Shown piece by piece: positions 11,239 through 23,742 of a stretch of DNA of 64,000 nucleotides. The stretch lies in contig CADCSX010000002.1 of NCBI GenBank assembly GCA_902805475.1, positions 2,790,001 to 2,854,000 of the forward strand, given 5' to 3'. The notes under the pieces were generated by a model, which made no database searches, was not told the origin of the DNA, and saw nothing but the letters and a program-made list of their open reading frames with translations. Position 1 is the first letter of the stretch; the number at the start of each line of letters is the position of its first letter. The DNA is from Entonaema liquescens (lineage: Eukaryota > Ascomycota > Sordariomycetes > Xylariales > Xylariaceae). The position numbers and the translations under genes are program-made.

Positions 11239-12849
11239 ATGAGCGGACTAAGAAATGGTGCTGCGCCTGTGCGCACCATCGAGGATGACAGCGATGTCGA
11301 GGAGGAAGCCCTTGTGGCCGATTATCAAGAACAGGTCCAATATGAAGATGGCATGGAAGAACTGGAGCAGGTCAATTCTTTGACTATGGCTCAACAAGCC
11401 GATGATATTCAGTCCAGACTTGTTGCTGCTGCTCAACCTTTAGACTTCTCTGCTCCTCTCGAAGTCAAATTCCAAAGCTACGATTCTTACTGCAACTTAT
11501 TCCACTTCATCCTTAACTCTGATGGCCCTGTTGATTTGGAACCTCCTTCGGTTAGTTGCAACCAACCTTAATTACTATTATTGTAATTATTATATTGCCT
11601 TCGACCGGAATACTAACAGCACTTCATAGCATTACTGGGCATGGGATGTCATCGACGAATTCATTTACCAGTTCAACAGCTTCTCTTCTTACCGACTAAG
11701 AATTGCAAGACAAGCGAGGGACAATGAGGAAGAGAGACAGATTCTACGCGAAAACCCCAATACATGGGGCTGCTATAGTGTGCTCAACGTACTGTACTCT
11801 CTGATCCAACGATCGCAAATTACCGAGCAGCTAGCCGCCATGAGGCGTAACGAAGATACCGCTGCCGTCGCTGGAGAGTACGGCTCCAAGACCTTATACC
11901 GAATGCTCGGGTACTTTTCCATCATCGGGCTACTACGCGTCCATACTCTCCTAGGAGATTTCAGCCTGGCGCTGAAGACCCTCGACGACATCGAGCTTAA
12001 CAAGAAGGCTATGTTTGCCCGGGTTATGGCCGCCCACTTCACAACCTACTACTACGTAGGCTTCTCCTACATGATGATGCACCGGTATGCCGATGCCATC
12101 CGCATGTTCAGCCACATTCTTGTCTACGTATCGCGTACCAAGAACTTCCAGAAGAACGCACAATATGATTCTATCACCAAGAAGAACGACCAGATGTACG
12201 CTCTTATTGCCATCTGTGTGGCCTTCCAGCCGACCCGTCTAGACGACACCATCCACACTGCTCTGAGGGAGAAGTACGGAGACCAGCTGCTTAAGCTACA
12301 GCGAGGTGGCCCCGAATCCCTTCCCATCTTCGAGGATCTTTTCAAGGCCGCTTGTCCCAAGTTTATCTCTCCGGTTCCCCCTGACTTCGATAACCCAGAG
12401 GCCAACATAGACCCGATCGACCACCACCTCGGCATCTTCATGGACGAGGTCAAGACCAACATGTGGAATCCTACCATAAAATCTTACCTGCGTCTCTACA
12501 CGACTATGGATCTTAAGAAGCTTGCCGGTTTCCTTAATAAGCAGCCGGAAGAAGTACGCTCTTGGCTGCTAGTGAACAAGCAGCGCACCAAGCAGCTGCG
12601 GTGGACAGACCACGCTCTATTGGATGGAGAATGGGTGAACGTCAGCGACCTGGACTATGCTATGCAAGGAGTAAGTGTTTTCTTCCATCCCCTTAGTCCA
12701 CTTGTGGATACAGCTGCACATGTGACCGCCCGTTTCTATGCTAGAATACTAACAGAGACCAATAGGATATAATTCACATCTCGGAGGCTAAGGTTGGACG
12801 CAAATTGGTGGATTGGTACCTCCGCAACCTGTCGCGAACGTACAACTAA
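11239..12849 (+). CDS. Translation initiation factor eIF3 subunit L
   Basis: Subunit of the eIF3 complex, which binds the 40S subunit during translation initiation in the cytoplasm; eIF3l carries a PCI-type helical fold (family knowledge). Exons 11239-11550, 11630-12670 and 12766-12849, with introns 11551-11629 and 12671-12765, all phase 0. Total 478 residues, the normal length. The N-terminus is acidic (EDDSDVEEEALVADYQEQ). The core is highly conserved, for example YSLIQRSQITEQL, MLGYFSIIGLLRVHTLLGD, NKKAMFARVMAAHFTTYYYVG and NMWNPTIKSYLRLYT. The last exon encodes AKVGRKLVDWYLRNLSRTYN. The ATG at 11239 (MSGLRNG) was preferred to the in-frame ATG at 11218 because the upstream seven residues look like leader. 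No frame break, although the gene contains a C5 run (12369-12373). Confidence 0.95.
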
Positions 12850-13917
12850 GATCAACCGGGGGGAATGTTCTCAAGGCAAAAGGATTAGAAAGGAGGACGT
12901 AGGGGGAGACGGGTCCCCCATAGGTTTCGTCTCCAGTTTGCATTGCACAGGCGTAATGGGATATTTGTATGTCACTCTCTCCAACCACGGGAGACAGGCG
13001 GGCTGACAGGCAAAGAGTGACTGGCAAAAAGAGAGAAATATCGGTTGGCTGTATGTAGAAAATGAGCAGCGACGGGACACCGTATACCCGGTTCGTTTTC
13101 TCTATTTCAGTCTCATAAACAGATATGGTAATCAAATGACTGACTGACTTGACCGACCAATTCTTTGACTCGCATACGCGTTGCCCAAACTCAAGCAATC
13201 AATGTCCATTTCTTCATATTTGCTCTTCTGCCTTTTTTTTTTTTTTTTCTTTTAGTTCCTGCATAACAATAATATGATGTGTAGGTTTCCCATAGATCAG
13301 GAGACAAAAGAGGGTTTTTTTTTCTCCCCGCCGCCGCAGCCAAGACCCGGGTGCGACGTGCATGTATACCTACCTACCTATGTACCACGCGATATCCGGC
13401 GGAGCGCGTAGTAGTAGGTCTTGAGCAAAGCACGCGGATGGCGGAGGGACTGGACGGTGTGCAGGGCGGCGGTTTGCTGGTGGTGGTAGTGATGGCTCGG
13501 CGTCGCAGCACAGGGTGCGATTCGTGCAGGTAGGGAGGAGAGAGTAAGTAGTGTGTAGTCTGCAGCAGCCTCTTAGGCTTGGGGGCTCAGCCGCCTTGGC
13601 TTGAAATACTTACCTACTTACCTCAGTAGTGTAGTTTATATCTATCGATTATGTGTATGTGTACCTAATGTGTGTGTAGGTATGTTCTAGTTGATGGAGA
13701 CGGCGAGGGGCTGGTCTATGCCTTTTTCTTTTCTTTCTTGGTGTTTTTTTTTTTTTTTTTTTTGCATACGCGATGTAATTATACATATATCCCGTACTTT
13801 AGGGTACATACATACCTACTTTGATGTTCCAATTCCGCGGGTTAGAACTTTTGTATTGTCCGACGTTGCTTGCCCTGTTACATTTCTCTCTCTACATGGG
13901 ACGTATGTATGTGTGGC

Positions 13918-13946
13918 ATGGTATGGTATGGTATGGTATGGTATGG
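13918..13946. repeat. (ATGGT)n microsatellite
   Basis: Five to six near-perfect copies of the pentamer ATGGT. Confidence 0.85.
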
Positions 13947-14167
13947 GTATTGCTGGTGGTGGGTTTCGTAGTGGATTAGGGAGGCCTCCCAGCTAGGGCC
14001 GTTTTTTTTCTCCTGCGATTCGGCGGCGGTGTTGGGTTTTCTGGGCGACCGGGGCCGGGCTTTGGATCGTTGCCAAGCGGCTACTATGTAGTGGTGGTTT
14101 CTTGGCCGTCGATATATGTACATAAATGGTTATGTATGGTTTTTAGAGTTGCTTGCTTCTAACTACC

Positions 14168-14262
14168 TATATGTATATGTATATGTGTATGTATATGTAT
14201 GTAGGTTTATGGTATGCAGGACTTTGTGCCGTGTGTGTGTGTGTATGTGTGTGTGTGTATGT
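14168..14262. repeat. TATG/GT microsatellites
   Basis: An alternating (ATGTAT)n-like tract at 14168-14203, a 27-base gap, then a (GT)n tract at 14231-14262 interrupted by two A bases. Confidence 0.85.
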
Positions 14263-17200
14263 CGGTCTCGTCCCGCCTTCGCTAGCTTCGGTGTGACAAC
14301 GCGCGTAGCGCGCAGGGCTGAGAAAGAGCCAAGAGCCTTGAGGAGGGGAGCTATATGCTATGGTAGCGTTGGGTGGCGTTGGAGTGAAGAGCTGTTCTTG
14401 TGCTGAGGCGTTTGTGTTTAGTTCTTACTTATAACTAAACCTGTTATACCTACTACATACCTACCTAACATATCATATGTTGGGTTTTGTGTGTAGGGCT
14501 TTGTATACCTAATGCCTGATGGATATATGGATGTACATTGCTATCCGAAAAGGGGAAGACGGGAGGGGCCATGGCATAGCATCTCCATCACGAACCCTCC
14601 TGTGTGTGTGAGGACCAGCGCATATACCCTAACCTAGGCCGATCCGGTTTACATGAAGAAATGGTAGCGGGTGACCAGGTAGGATGAAATAGTATACACT
14701 ACCATCAAACCGCTCGTTTGCTGCAACTAATACAGCATGCTCATAGAGCTGTCTAGATGCATAAGGACCGGTACGCCGTATTACCATCGTCGCAGTGCCT
14801 GGTAGTTCACGGGGGTAGTCGAGCAGGGCAGATGGTCACCTAGATATTAACTATCACGTTTCGCACAGCCACCTCCCGGCGGAATCAGCGTGCCGAGTGC
14901 GACGATGAGGCGGGTAATCGGCATCCCCTGGTACTGGTCTGGACCTAGTGTAGAAACACTAGATTTAGTATCGTCGTCGGCGAGACAATTTCTACCCAAG
15001 TCTAAGTCTATGAGATATGTCTTTGTGCCCTGCTAGACTACCGAGAAATGGTAGGGGATGATGATATACTACATACAATACCTCACATGTTACATGAATG
15101 CTAACTATATGTATGTAGTTTAACGTGAGAATACGATAAACATGGGTCAGGTGTGAGCCAGCCCGATAGAACGCCGCCGATCTCTCACGTATCTGGCATC
15201 TGGGGTGTCTAGTGCTTTTCAAGAATACGATTTTTTGGGTGACACTACTTGAATAGGTATCTTGACGATACCTCACGGGGACTTTTGTCGGTGATATAGT
15301 GCCAATATCAACATAACGTTCCCACAAGCAGGTTATAGATAACCCCAAATTCCTATTACCAACCTGCCCACTGTTCCTGATCCTTGAGCACCTAGGTTGC
15401 AATCAATCGACCACGTACCTGGATAGAAGCTTACGCAGTCTCGCTGCTTAAACCTCTTTAAGGCAATTGGGCGTACGGCTTACCTGGTGGCAGCTGAGGT
15501 TGCTTCATCCTTTTCTCCAGATATGTACATATGTGCTGTAAATCCGGGTGAGCCAGGGCAGCCCATTTTATCCCCGGTCCCCTCGGAAAGATGCAGTAGG
15601 TATTGGTTCGAGGTATGCAACTTATCGTCAACAAGTATCCCAGAGCCACCGACCTTTCCGGTATGCTTTCTCGTGACACAGTTCCCTATACGGTTGAGGA
15701 CCCCAGGACACAAGCTGCTCACCACTTTACCGCGTATAATTGTGGACTTCCGGACGCAACGTGGAGACCAAGGGAGCTTTGCATGGTGGGCTGAGGCTAG
15801 CTATTTTTTCGTGCGTAGTGCTAGCCGCTCATGATGCTTGAGAATGGAGACGCCATCTAAGTAATGGGTACGGCTAGTTGAACATGTAGTAGTACTTTGT
15901 GACCCCTGGTCTTGACGTTGACGGCTAGCGACGTTGATAGGCCGGGAGTATACAACGACGATGCCTCTAATAACCCGTCCTATGGCGGCGACAAGTGGCG
16001 CTTTCTCATGATAGTCTCGATGGCTTGTTTATGGGGCTCGGGTTGGTAAGAGTCCGCTATAGGTAAATTAGCGGATGACAACGACGCAAGTCACAGCTCA
16101 GCACACGTAAGAAATATGTGTAGTGTTACCTGACGGGAGCTGTAGCACAGACTTCGGGTGATTTTACACAAAGGTGTAGTGTTTTGGATTAGTCCGTACA
16201 AGAAACTAAGCAGAATAATGGAAGATAGACTTAGAGTAGAGGATAAAGCATTTTATGCTCTCATAAAATATAAGATATCACAACGGTCAGTCCTTGTCAC
16301 GGTTAGTTAGATAGTATATACCTACGAGCAGCTAACAGACTTGGCATTGTGGGTGTCTGTACGCCTCCCTTTCTGCATCAAGCTCTCAGCAGGTTGAGCT
16401 TAGAAACTTCTTAAACGGGCACACTTTGTGAATTGTCTTGGCTGCGTATAAGCGGTGGAAATAACAGTAAATGTCATGTACAAATAATTTGCAATCAATC
16501 CAAGGAGCTTCCTTTCCTGTAACCGGGGCCAGTGAGTTCTCGAATAATGGAGGTTTCCGTATATAAGAGACCAGGTGTTATGTACTGAGATTATTGAGGT
16601 TATACCTTATCTAATCTTTTTTTCTTGTTAGACGAATGGATATAATACCTGGGTATTCACGGGGTCCGTTACGCTGTACCAATGGGATGTCGACGGGAGT
16701 TCCATGCGTAGGTATTAATTTAATATAGCCATTACCCTTGTTGCCCTCATGATCAAATGGCCATGTTAATGCTCTCTCCATCCTATAGTCCTACCCATAC
16801 CGATATGCGACTCCTTTTCGATCGCGTGTCATAGCTCACCGTGGTAGGAATTGAGCGTTGCCAAGTAGAAGAGCCAAGAAGCTAAGTCTGTGACAGGACC
16901 AAAATATTGTTTCGTGGCGTTGAAACATACATATAATGATTGATGCGTAGAGCCTCAATATCACCTACATGCTCTACCAAGTTCGTACGGCCAGCTATCT
17001 ATGGTAGGAGAAAAGATAATGTCGATGATTAGGCTGATAAGCTTACTTCGCCGATCCATGACAGCTCAGAAACGGATCAGACTACGACTGCAGACTCGGG
17101 GAAACCTATTGAGGGGTCGAGTTGACCCCGGGGATTCGAGGCCATCTTCCATCGTTTAAGCTAGGTAGGTATGCTTCAAATAATAAATAAATAAAATAAA

Positions 17201-18696
17201 ATAAAATATAGTCAGAGAAATTCGACCTTATCGGATCTCGATAATGAATGCAGATGTAGCTGCGGAGCATGATCCGTTTACAGCCATTGCCTGTCAGATT
17301 AAATTGCCAAGTATGGTCGACAAGTCATAATGAACGGTATTGCTTCGGAGAAGAAAAGCAAGGCGACGGTAGAAAGCTTAGCATGCATACGTCAAGGTAT
17401 ACAATGTTTATAACACTAGGACAATACTAAACCTAACCGGATCGCGCCGGATGGACTTATCATCAACACCGGTGCCGCTCGGCAATGGTAGTTGAACTAA
17501 AGGCGGTCAAGCTTAGCAAGTCGGTCAGGACAATATGTACATAGGTAGTATGTTTTTGTCCTAGGGTAGGGAAACACATTTGCGATCGCGGGGATTCGCC
17601 AATCTCTTGGTTCCGGATGTCGGTAAATTGCGACTGGATATTTAATTCGGTTATCGCGTCGTGGAGAGGTGTGCGGTGAGAGCCTGTTAGTTAGGATTTA
17701 GGGAAATGTCGGGTTTGATATGAGCAAATAGCCAGGCGAAGCTGTAGCCCGTGTGGGAGCTGTGAGCTTATGCCGTAGTGAATCTGTGATGTATTCGACG
17801 AGGCTGCAGGAAGCCAAGATTTCTTGCATCTCATTGTGGCTGAAGTAGCATGGGGAGACATGGATCTTTTTTTTTTTTTTTTGAGCTTGATGGTCTTATC
17901 GAATCCCAAGGCCGGGGCTGTGATTTCATCATCTCACCTCATGCTGTTTGGGGTCTCTCTGTTTCGTGGAATCCCTGACATGTGAGAATATCTCATCGCA
18001 TACGATATGGGTTAGTAGCCTCATCAAGTAAACATCCCACTATCCCCGGCCCCTGAGCGGAAGCTTCGCGAATGACGGGTAGGCTGTAATGCGTAATAGC
18101 GTAAGTACATATATATCTACATATATACATACCGAAAGTGTTGTTGCTGATGACTCAATACGATGGACACGTATGGATGACAGGTAAGTTAGTTATCCCA
18201 AAACCATGTGACCTTTCGACTTGAATGCAACGAAGGAAACAATCTGATGATGAAGGAGGCCTCTCCCCGACGGATAGCAGTGCCGATGCGACGAGATCTA
18301 CCCTATCCGACAAAAGCAAACCGGGGAAATGTAGCCTAAGTAGGGAACTCCATCTAGCATTGTTCGATCGTGATGGATGGTTGGTGTGAAACGGCTCGAC
18401 CCGGTGGCTCCTCATCTCACCCGCTACCTTGGGGCCCGCGTCTGGTAGCGTCAGACGTAATGCCAGGTACTGCTACGTTATGGTGGAGATTGGAGGCGGA
18501 GATGCGCATGATTCTATCCGTAAACCATCCCAGTGGAGTGTCTTTCCTACTCTTTTTTTTTCTTTCTTTTCCCTGGGGCATATAGAAAAATACGGAGATA
18601 TGTCGTGTGGCCCTCTCCCCCAGCTAGAACGACTGTCGTGTTACATACCCAGACTTCCTTGTTATCTCTCCCGCAGGAGTTGCACAGATGTGTCAT

Positions 18697-18774
18697 CAGT
18701 CAGTTCAGTCAGTTCAGGGTAGAAAGTGCAGAAAGTGCAGAAAGTGCAGAAAATGCAGAAAATGCAGAAAGTGT
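18697..18774. repeat. Two adjacent 9-base tandem arrays
   Basis: CAGTCAGTT occurs twice at 18697-18714, followed by six copies of AGAAAGTGC (two copies read AGAAAATGC and the last ends in T) at 18721-18774. Because the unit is a multiple of three, both strands give repetitive ORFs, which I regard as artefacts. Confidence 0.85.
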
Positions 18775-20399
18775 TGGAAAGGAAAGCCATCCTTGCCCGT
18801 CAACGTCTTGGCTACGCGAGCTATGCGCCAAGTTCGCCAAGAGCACGAGATTGTACTACTCCCGTAAGTCTTATGTGTTCTTGTCCTGCTCATCCCCACA
18901 AGCTTGGTAACCCTTTTGAACGATATAGGGGGGGTTTTCATTTCTTGGAGTAGGTAGGTATCTACCATGTCTACCATATATGTTTCTCGGCTAGAACGAA
19001 GACTTTGCGGATCTTGATCATCATAATACATAAATATAAATACCTACTTAAGCAGGCAGGTAAGGAAAAAGCGGAGGCAGGTCTGCGCGCGGACAGCCAT
19101 GTGTAAGCCACGTCGGTAGTTAATGTTGCCGTGACGCCTGGTTTCTAGAATTGCGTGCCCGATAGGAAGAAATTTACAACCCGGACGTACGTAGAACGCA
19201 CATAGAGCCTGGTCCCTGGGAGTTACCTTCTGGATACGTCCAGGATTCAGAGAAATGGAAGGATTGGAGAGAGGACAAGGCGAGGAGGGGGGAATGTCCT
19301 TTCTTGGCCCTAACCCGCCGGTCTGGGAGTGCGGTTGGCTTCTAGCCGCAGATGTTATGGACGAAGGCTTGGTATTATCAATTTATATAGAATAGGTACA
19401 CGGTGATACAAATATTTCGACGACTGATATTGTTGTTATTGCCATTGTTGCTGTCGTTGTTGTCATTGCTAATATCGATGTCTCAATCATTGTCTACCGC
19501 AGATACCGAAAGCGCGACTGAAGCATGATGACGAGTACAGCAAGGCAGTTGTCTTATGCCGCTGCAGTAAGTCGACGGGAGTTTACACAAGTAGATTTCA
19601 GATACCCATTTGGGATGTAGGATACGGGATATCGGCTTCGAACAATAGCTTTGCTGGCTGATCTGACGATTACGCTGGCCTGACGTCGCATCGAAGTGTC
19701 TGCCGCGAGATGTTGCGATTGGACGAAGGAATTAAGAAAATAGAAAAGAGAAAAGCGAAAGGTAAGACGAAAACGACCTCGAAGCGTGAGAGGAAGATCA
19801 ATTGATGCTTCTTCAGAATTTAGATTAGGCGGAGGCGAGATGACTTACATGCATGCGGCCATGTACATGCTTTGAGCATAGTGCATACCTACATAGAGAG
19901 TACATGTACTTACTTGTACGCTTAGAGAATGCTTTTAGGTTCCAAGGTTTAGATCGATGATTTATTGTTAGGTTAGGTAGGTATTTCCATATAATATTTC
20001 CATATAAATGCATAAACCGAGGTGCTAACGTAGTGGGTTTGTTGGATAGGTATACATCAGGTACTTAGAATCTTCTGCACCTTTTACGCTAGTTAAACTG
20101 TATATACGTTAGGTACCGAGACACTTAGCCCAGTACGAAGAATTACCCATACAGCAACCATTTAGACGCGTGTAGTAAAAGTAGGTATAAGTACCCTACT
20201 AGTTCCCTGCGGTAGCGTGTAAAAATAGGAAAATCTGGAAACGCGCCGTCATCTGCCGCAAGGTTTAGGTTCTTGGCTCCAGCTCTTCACTTTCCCATTT
20301 TTGTGCGTACCAAGGTTAAGAAAAGAGTATCGCCCGGGCCAGCTTACAGGGCCCTACAGCAGCCTGCTACTTCTCTACTTGTTTTAGGTACTTTCTAGG

Positions 20400-21367
20400 C
20401 TTTCTGTGCCTACCTCTTGTTATTGCCCTTTACCTCATATGTACATCTAGCCCGCTCCTCCCATGGCCGCCTTATCCAGACTCCTTCACTTTTTCAAAAA
20501 AGAAGCCTGACGCAACTGCTACCGTTTGGGCCAACATTCTTCATCGTTCTTACCTGTAATGCTTATAAAGTTCTATTATACGTACCTCTCTCCTGTCTAA
20601 ACATCAAGTGTTTTTTTGCGTCTCCACTTGTTTCGAAAGATACATTGAAAAGCAGCCCATCTCGCCTACTACGCGCCAATCCGCCCGCCGAAACTTAACA
20701 CAGCCAAGCTTTCTTTCCTCAACCAAGCTTTTCTTGCACAAGACAAAGCGGGCTGAAGAACTCGAAATTCCCACGATTGCAACGGGAGCCAAGTCCCCCT
20801 TAAGCCAAAACGTACGACATCCATATACGTACCCTCACTATTTACTATTCTCACTCTGGATGCCTTAACCCGAAGCGTTTGTTTGAAGACGTTCATTCTC
20901 CCTAATAATTATCTCCGACAGACATCACCTGGGATTCCTCTTCACGCTTCCCAGCTAATTCAAGTTTCTTGTGGCCCATACACAGCTCATATTCAGTTAC
21001 TGTGTAAGGCCTGTATGGCTGTATGGCTGCCACTTAACTAAACATACCACCGGCCAATCATTCGTCTCGTGTTCCACTGCCAATATCTTCCGGTATCTGT
21101 CATCCTTGTTCTCCCACGTGGCTTGTCGATTCGATCTTTCGAGACTCGGGCTTGCTTTAACCTTCCACGCGGCTATCAGACCATCTCGAAGACGGATAGC
21201 CCCGAGGCTATCCCTTTGAGTTTCACCTTGAACTATCCGCGCTCAATGCCGTCAGTACGAAACTGCCTCCTCCGACCTCTCACTGAGGAAACGTGAGTAA
21301 GGTATAGACAGTATCTGCAAAGGCGCTATCTTAATTACTTCAGTTCACCTCGAGAAAAGGAGAGAAG
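20400..21367 (+). promoter_or_regulatory. Pyrimidine-rich leader and 5' UTR intron of the USP gene
   Basis: From about 20400 the plus strand becomes C/T-rich with short overlapping ORFs, the usual look of a fungal promoter and long 5' UTR. A probable 5' UTR intron runs 21293-21343 (donor GTGAGTAAGG, branch CTTAATTAC, acceptor TTCAG), 24 bases before the ATG at 21368. Upstream ORFs of 75-93 codons at 20417, 20608, 20971 and 21069 would lie in the leader if transcription starts this far out. Confidence 0.45.
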
Positions 21368-23742
21368 ATGTCCGGAGGTTTACCCAACCCGGTTAAAAGC
21401 CCCGAGAGCGACATCTCTCCTAAATCGCAACCAAGTTCCAAGAAGACGGATTATTTCTCTCTTGATAAGAGAACAAGCCCGCTCTCCAGGTCTAGCTCAA
21501 CGCAAAATAGTGCAAAGAGCACCCCCCGCGCAAGCCTGGTGCAGCGAGCCGCTACCGAACCTAAAGGCAAGGGGAAGGAGACGGCCGAAAGCACGGGAGA
21601 TGCGAGCGCAACAACTCCAGGCGAGACTGCCTCTAGTGCAGGGAGTAGTGGTCCTCCATCTAGAAAAGCATCTATATCGTCTATAACTTTTGCACCCCTC
21701 GACATCCATCACTTCCTCAGGGTCTTAAGAAACCGCATGCTGGAAATCGAATTCGCGCGGCGTCTCCACCGCATCGTAGGTAAGTTGTGATAGTTTTGCA
21801 TTTTTTTTTACCACTTGTTATATTCCCTTTCACACGCAAGTATGCAACTGCACATCATGCTCCATTTACGACGACACTATTCGAATACAAGGGTAGCCAG
21901 GAAAACTGTAACCTTATAGCTCGTAAAGCTATTCGAGCAAGAGTGCCAGCGCGACCGCGCTTCTTGGCGGAAACTCTTTTGCGACCGAAGAGCAAATTTC
22001 GTCGTTCTATTACATCATAGGCCCGCTTGAGGACTCCGAAGCCGCAAGAGGACACAATCCTTCGAGGAATAACAGCTTCATTTATCGAGTGGGAGAGGTC
22101 TACCACATTCCGCGTGCCTTGCTGTCCTTCGCATGGGCTCTTTAGAGATGATACTGCCCATGACCTGCGTTGTTGCCGAGAACTGATAAGGGGTTGGTCT
22201 TCCAATGTGGTCGAATGTCGTTCCGGCGAGGATCGTCAAGCTAGTCCGGTTTCTGACTCGCGTGGCCTACTCTAAAGCAGGCCCTATTCGTCAACTCGCC
22301 CGGTGCTACCCCGCTCACTATAGTCCCCCACCTGTCATCCCAAGGCCAAACCCCGTACTTTAGCACGTACCTGATTTCTTTCAGACGACGAAGGCGCAGC
22401 AAGCTCTGCATTTAGTGGCCGCCGGACTGGAAACCGCTGGTCTTCCTTCCCCTTTCAGCTGCTGGTTCGAATTTCGCGCAAAAGGTGCCTTTGATGGACC
22501 CGTTTTGCTGTATCACCAACCTCTTTCCTATTTCCTACCCATTATTTTCCTTTCCTGTCATTCTTCTAGCTGATGGCAACCGAGACGCTAACCGAATCTC
22601 CTCGTTCGCAAAGGTTCGAATCCCATGTAGCCTTCGATAACATTCCCCTCGGCGAATCAACCGAGTATAATCCTATCTCATTCACCCTTAATTATCGCCA
22701 TGCGGGCTTTCAATTCAGACGACGGCATCGGACCTTTATGGTTGGTGTGGACGACAACTCGTATTCCGACCACGCTTTACAATGGCTACTAGATGAACTG
22801 GTAGATGATGGCGACGAGATTGTGTGTGTCCGCGTTATCGAGACTCAGGTCCGCCTTACGGATAAGGCATACCAAGAAGATGCGAAAGCTCTGATGGAAT
22901 CGATCCAGGCGAAGAATACGCAGAACAGAGCGATCGGTCTGATTTTAGAATACGCGGTTGGAAAGTTACACAATACGTTCCAGCATCTTGTTAGTATCTC
23001 CTATTACCCGGCCTGCAGCCTACCACATGCTACTGTCCGTTTCATCGAACTAGAATGTCAGTACTGACCAGAATCGCTTCAGATTAAGATGTACCAGCCG
23101 TCTATGTTAATTGTTGGCACAAAGGGTAGAAGCCTCGATGGAGTCCAAGGGTTTCTCGTAAATCGTAGTTCTTTTTCGAAGTACTGCTTGCAATACTCGC
23201 CAGTGCCTGTTGTTGTCGTGCGTCCCAATGAGAAGCGCGTGAAGAAGAAGGTGAAGCGAGCACACGACCCATCCAGGCAAAGCTACGCACAGATGTTGCT
23301 AGGACAGCCGCACGAAGCAGACAGTGAGAACAGCAGCGTATACGAGTTAGAGCCCAACCTCACCGCAGACGAAGAGGCGCATCGTGTGGCGGTAGCTGTT
23401 GGGCTACCAGCAGCATATGACCCGACTATCAAACCCATCGATCCCACCACCCTACTAAAGAATTTCGGTCGCCGACCCACGCCAGATGTATCGAAGGAAG
23501 CCCTTGCAATAGTAAACAAGGGTGGCCTGCCTGCCGAGAAGAAGTCGCCTGATCAGGAAGAATCGGACTCAGATTCTGAAGCAGAGTTCGAAGTTAGTCC
23601 GGGCGAGGAGCTTCTAAGAGAGAAACTTCACAAAATGGAGCTAAACGAGGGGGCGGCACTCAGAGCTGAAGCTAGGAAGTTAAGTTCCGGGTCTGCTGAT
23701 AGCGACGAAGATCCGCCGGGTGGAGGGGGTGCCAAGACGTGA
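21368..23742 (+). CDS. Universal stress protein (UspA-like) family protein
   Basis: Proposed exons 21368-21775, 22385-22464, 22570-22989 and 23083-23742; about 522 residues if one C is restored in the C4 run at 21695-21698. The N-terminal 170 residues are Ser/Pro-rich and disordered; the conserved stretch SSITFAP-PRHPSLPQGLKKPH is split across the frame break. The Usp domain follows: FMVGVDDNSYSDHALQWLLDE, DDGDEIVCVRVIE, MLIVGTKGRS and SKYCLQYSPVPVVVVRP, including the G-x2-G-x(9)-G-like nucleotide-binding loop region. The acidic tail has a KKKVKR basic patch. Usp proteins are linked to stress tolerance in fungi, but the role of this one is unknown. The intron 22990-23082 is certain. The 609-bp intron 21776-22384 and the short exon 22385-22464 are inferred from phase and splice sites and are less sure; translation might also begin at 22573 in a short form. 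Confidence 0.8.

Larger units (their letters stand above)
12850..20399. other. Gene-free spacer rich in simple repeats
   Basis: About 7.5 kb with no supported gene. ORFs here are short, overlap on both strands and lack recognisable domains. It contains poly-T tracts (13233-13248, 13744-13763, 17867-17882), several microsatellites between 13.9 and 14.3 kb, a 9-base tandem array at 18.7 kb, and many TACCTA/TAGGTA words (for example around 13370, 13610, 14450). I found no tRNA, 5S rRNA or transposase remnant by eye. It could hold long non-coding transcripts or eroded repeats; neither can be shown from sequence alone. Confidence 0.5.

Noticed and set aside
14640..14690. GGTAGCGGGTGACCAG, slightly like the 5S rRNA internal region
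   Set aside because: Match is short and the surrounding 5S sequence is absent.
15458..15834. Overlapping ORFs of 63-115 codons on both strands
   Set aside because: Several frames open at once, no domain, no conserved start; chance in a GC-richer patch.
18533..19031. Repetitive ORFs of 75-125 codons
   Set aside because: Generated by the 9-base tandem repeat, which keeps any frame open.
22465..22480. GGTTCGAAT, similar to a tRNA B box
   Set aside because: No A box or acceptor stem at the right distance; lies at a splice junction of the stress-protein gene.
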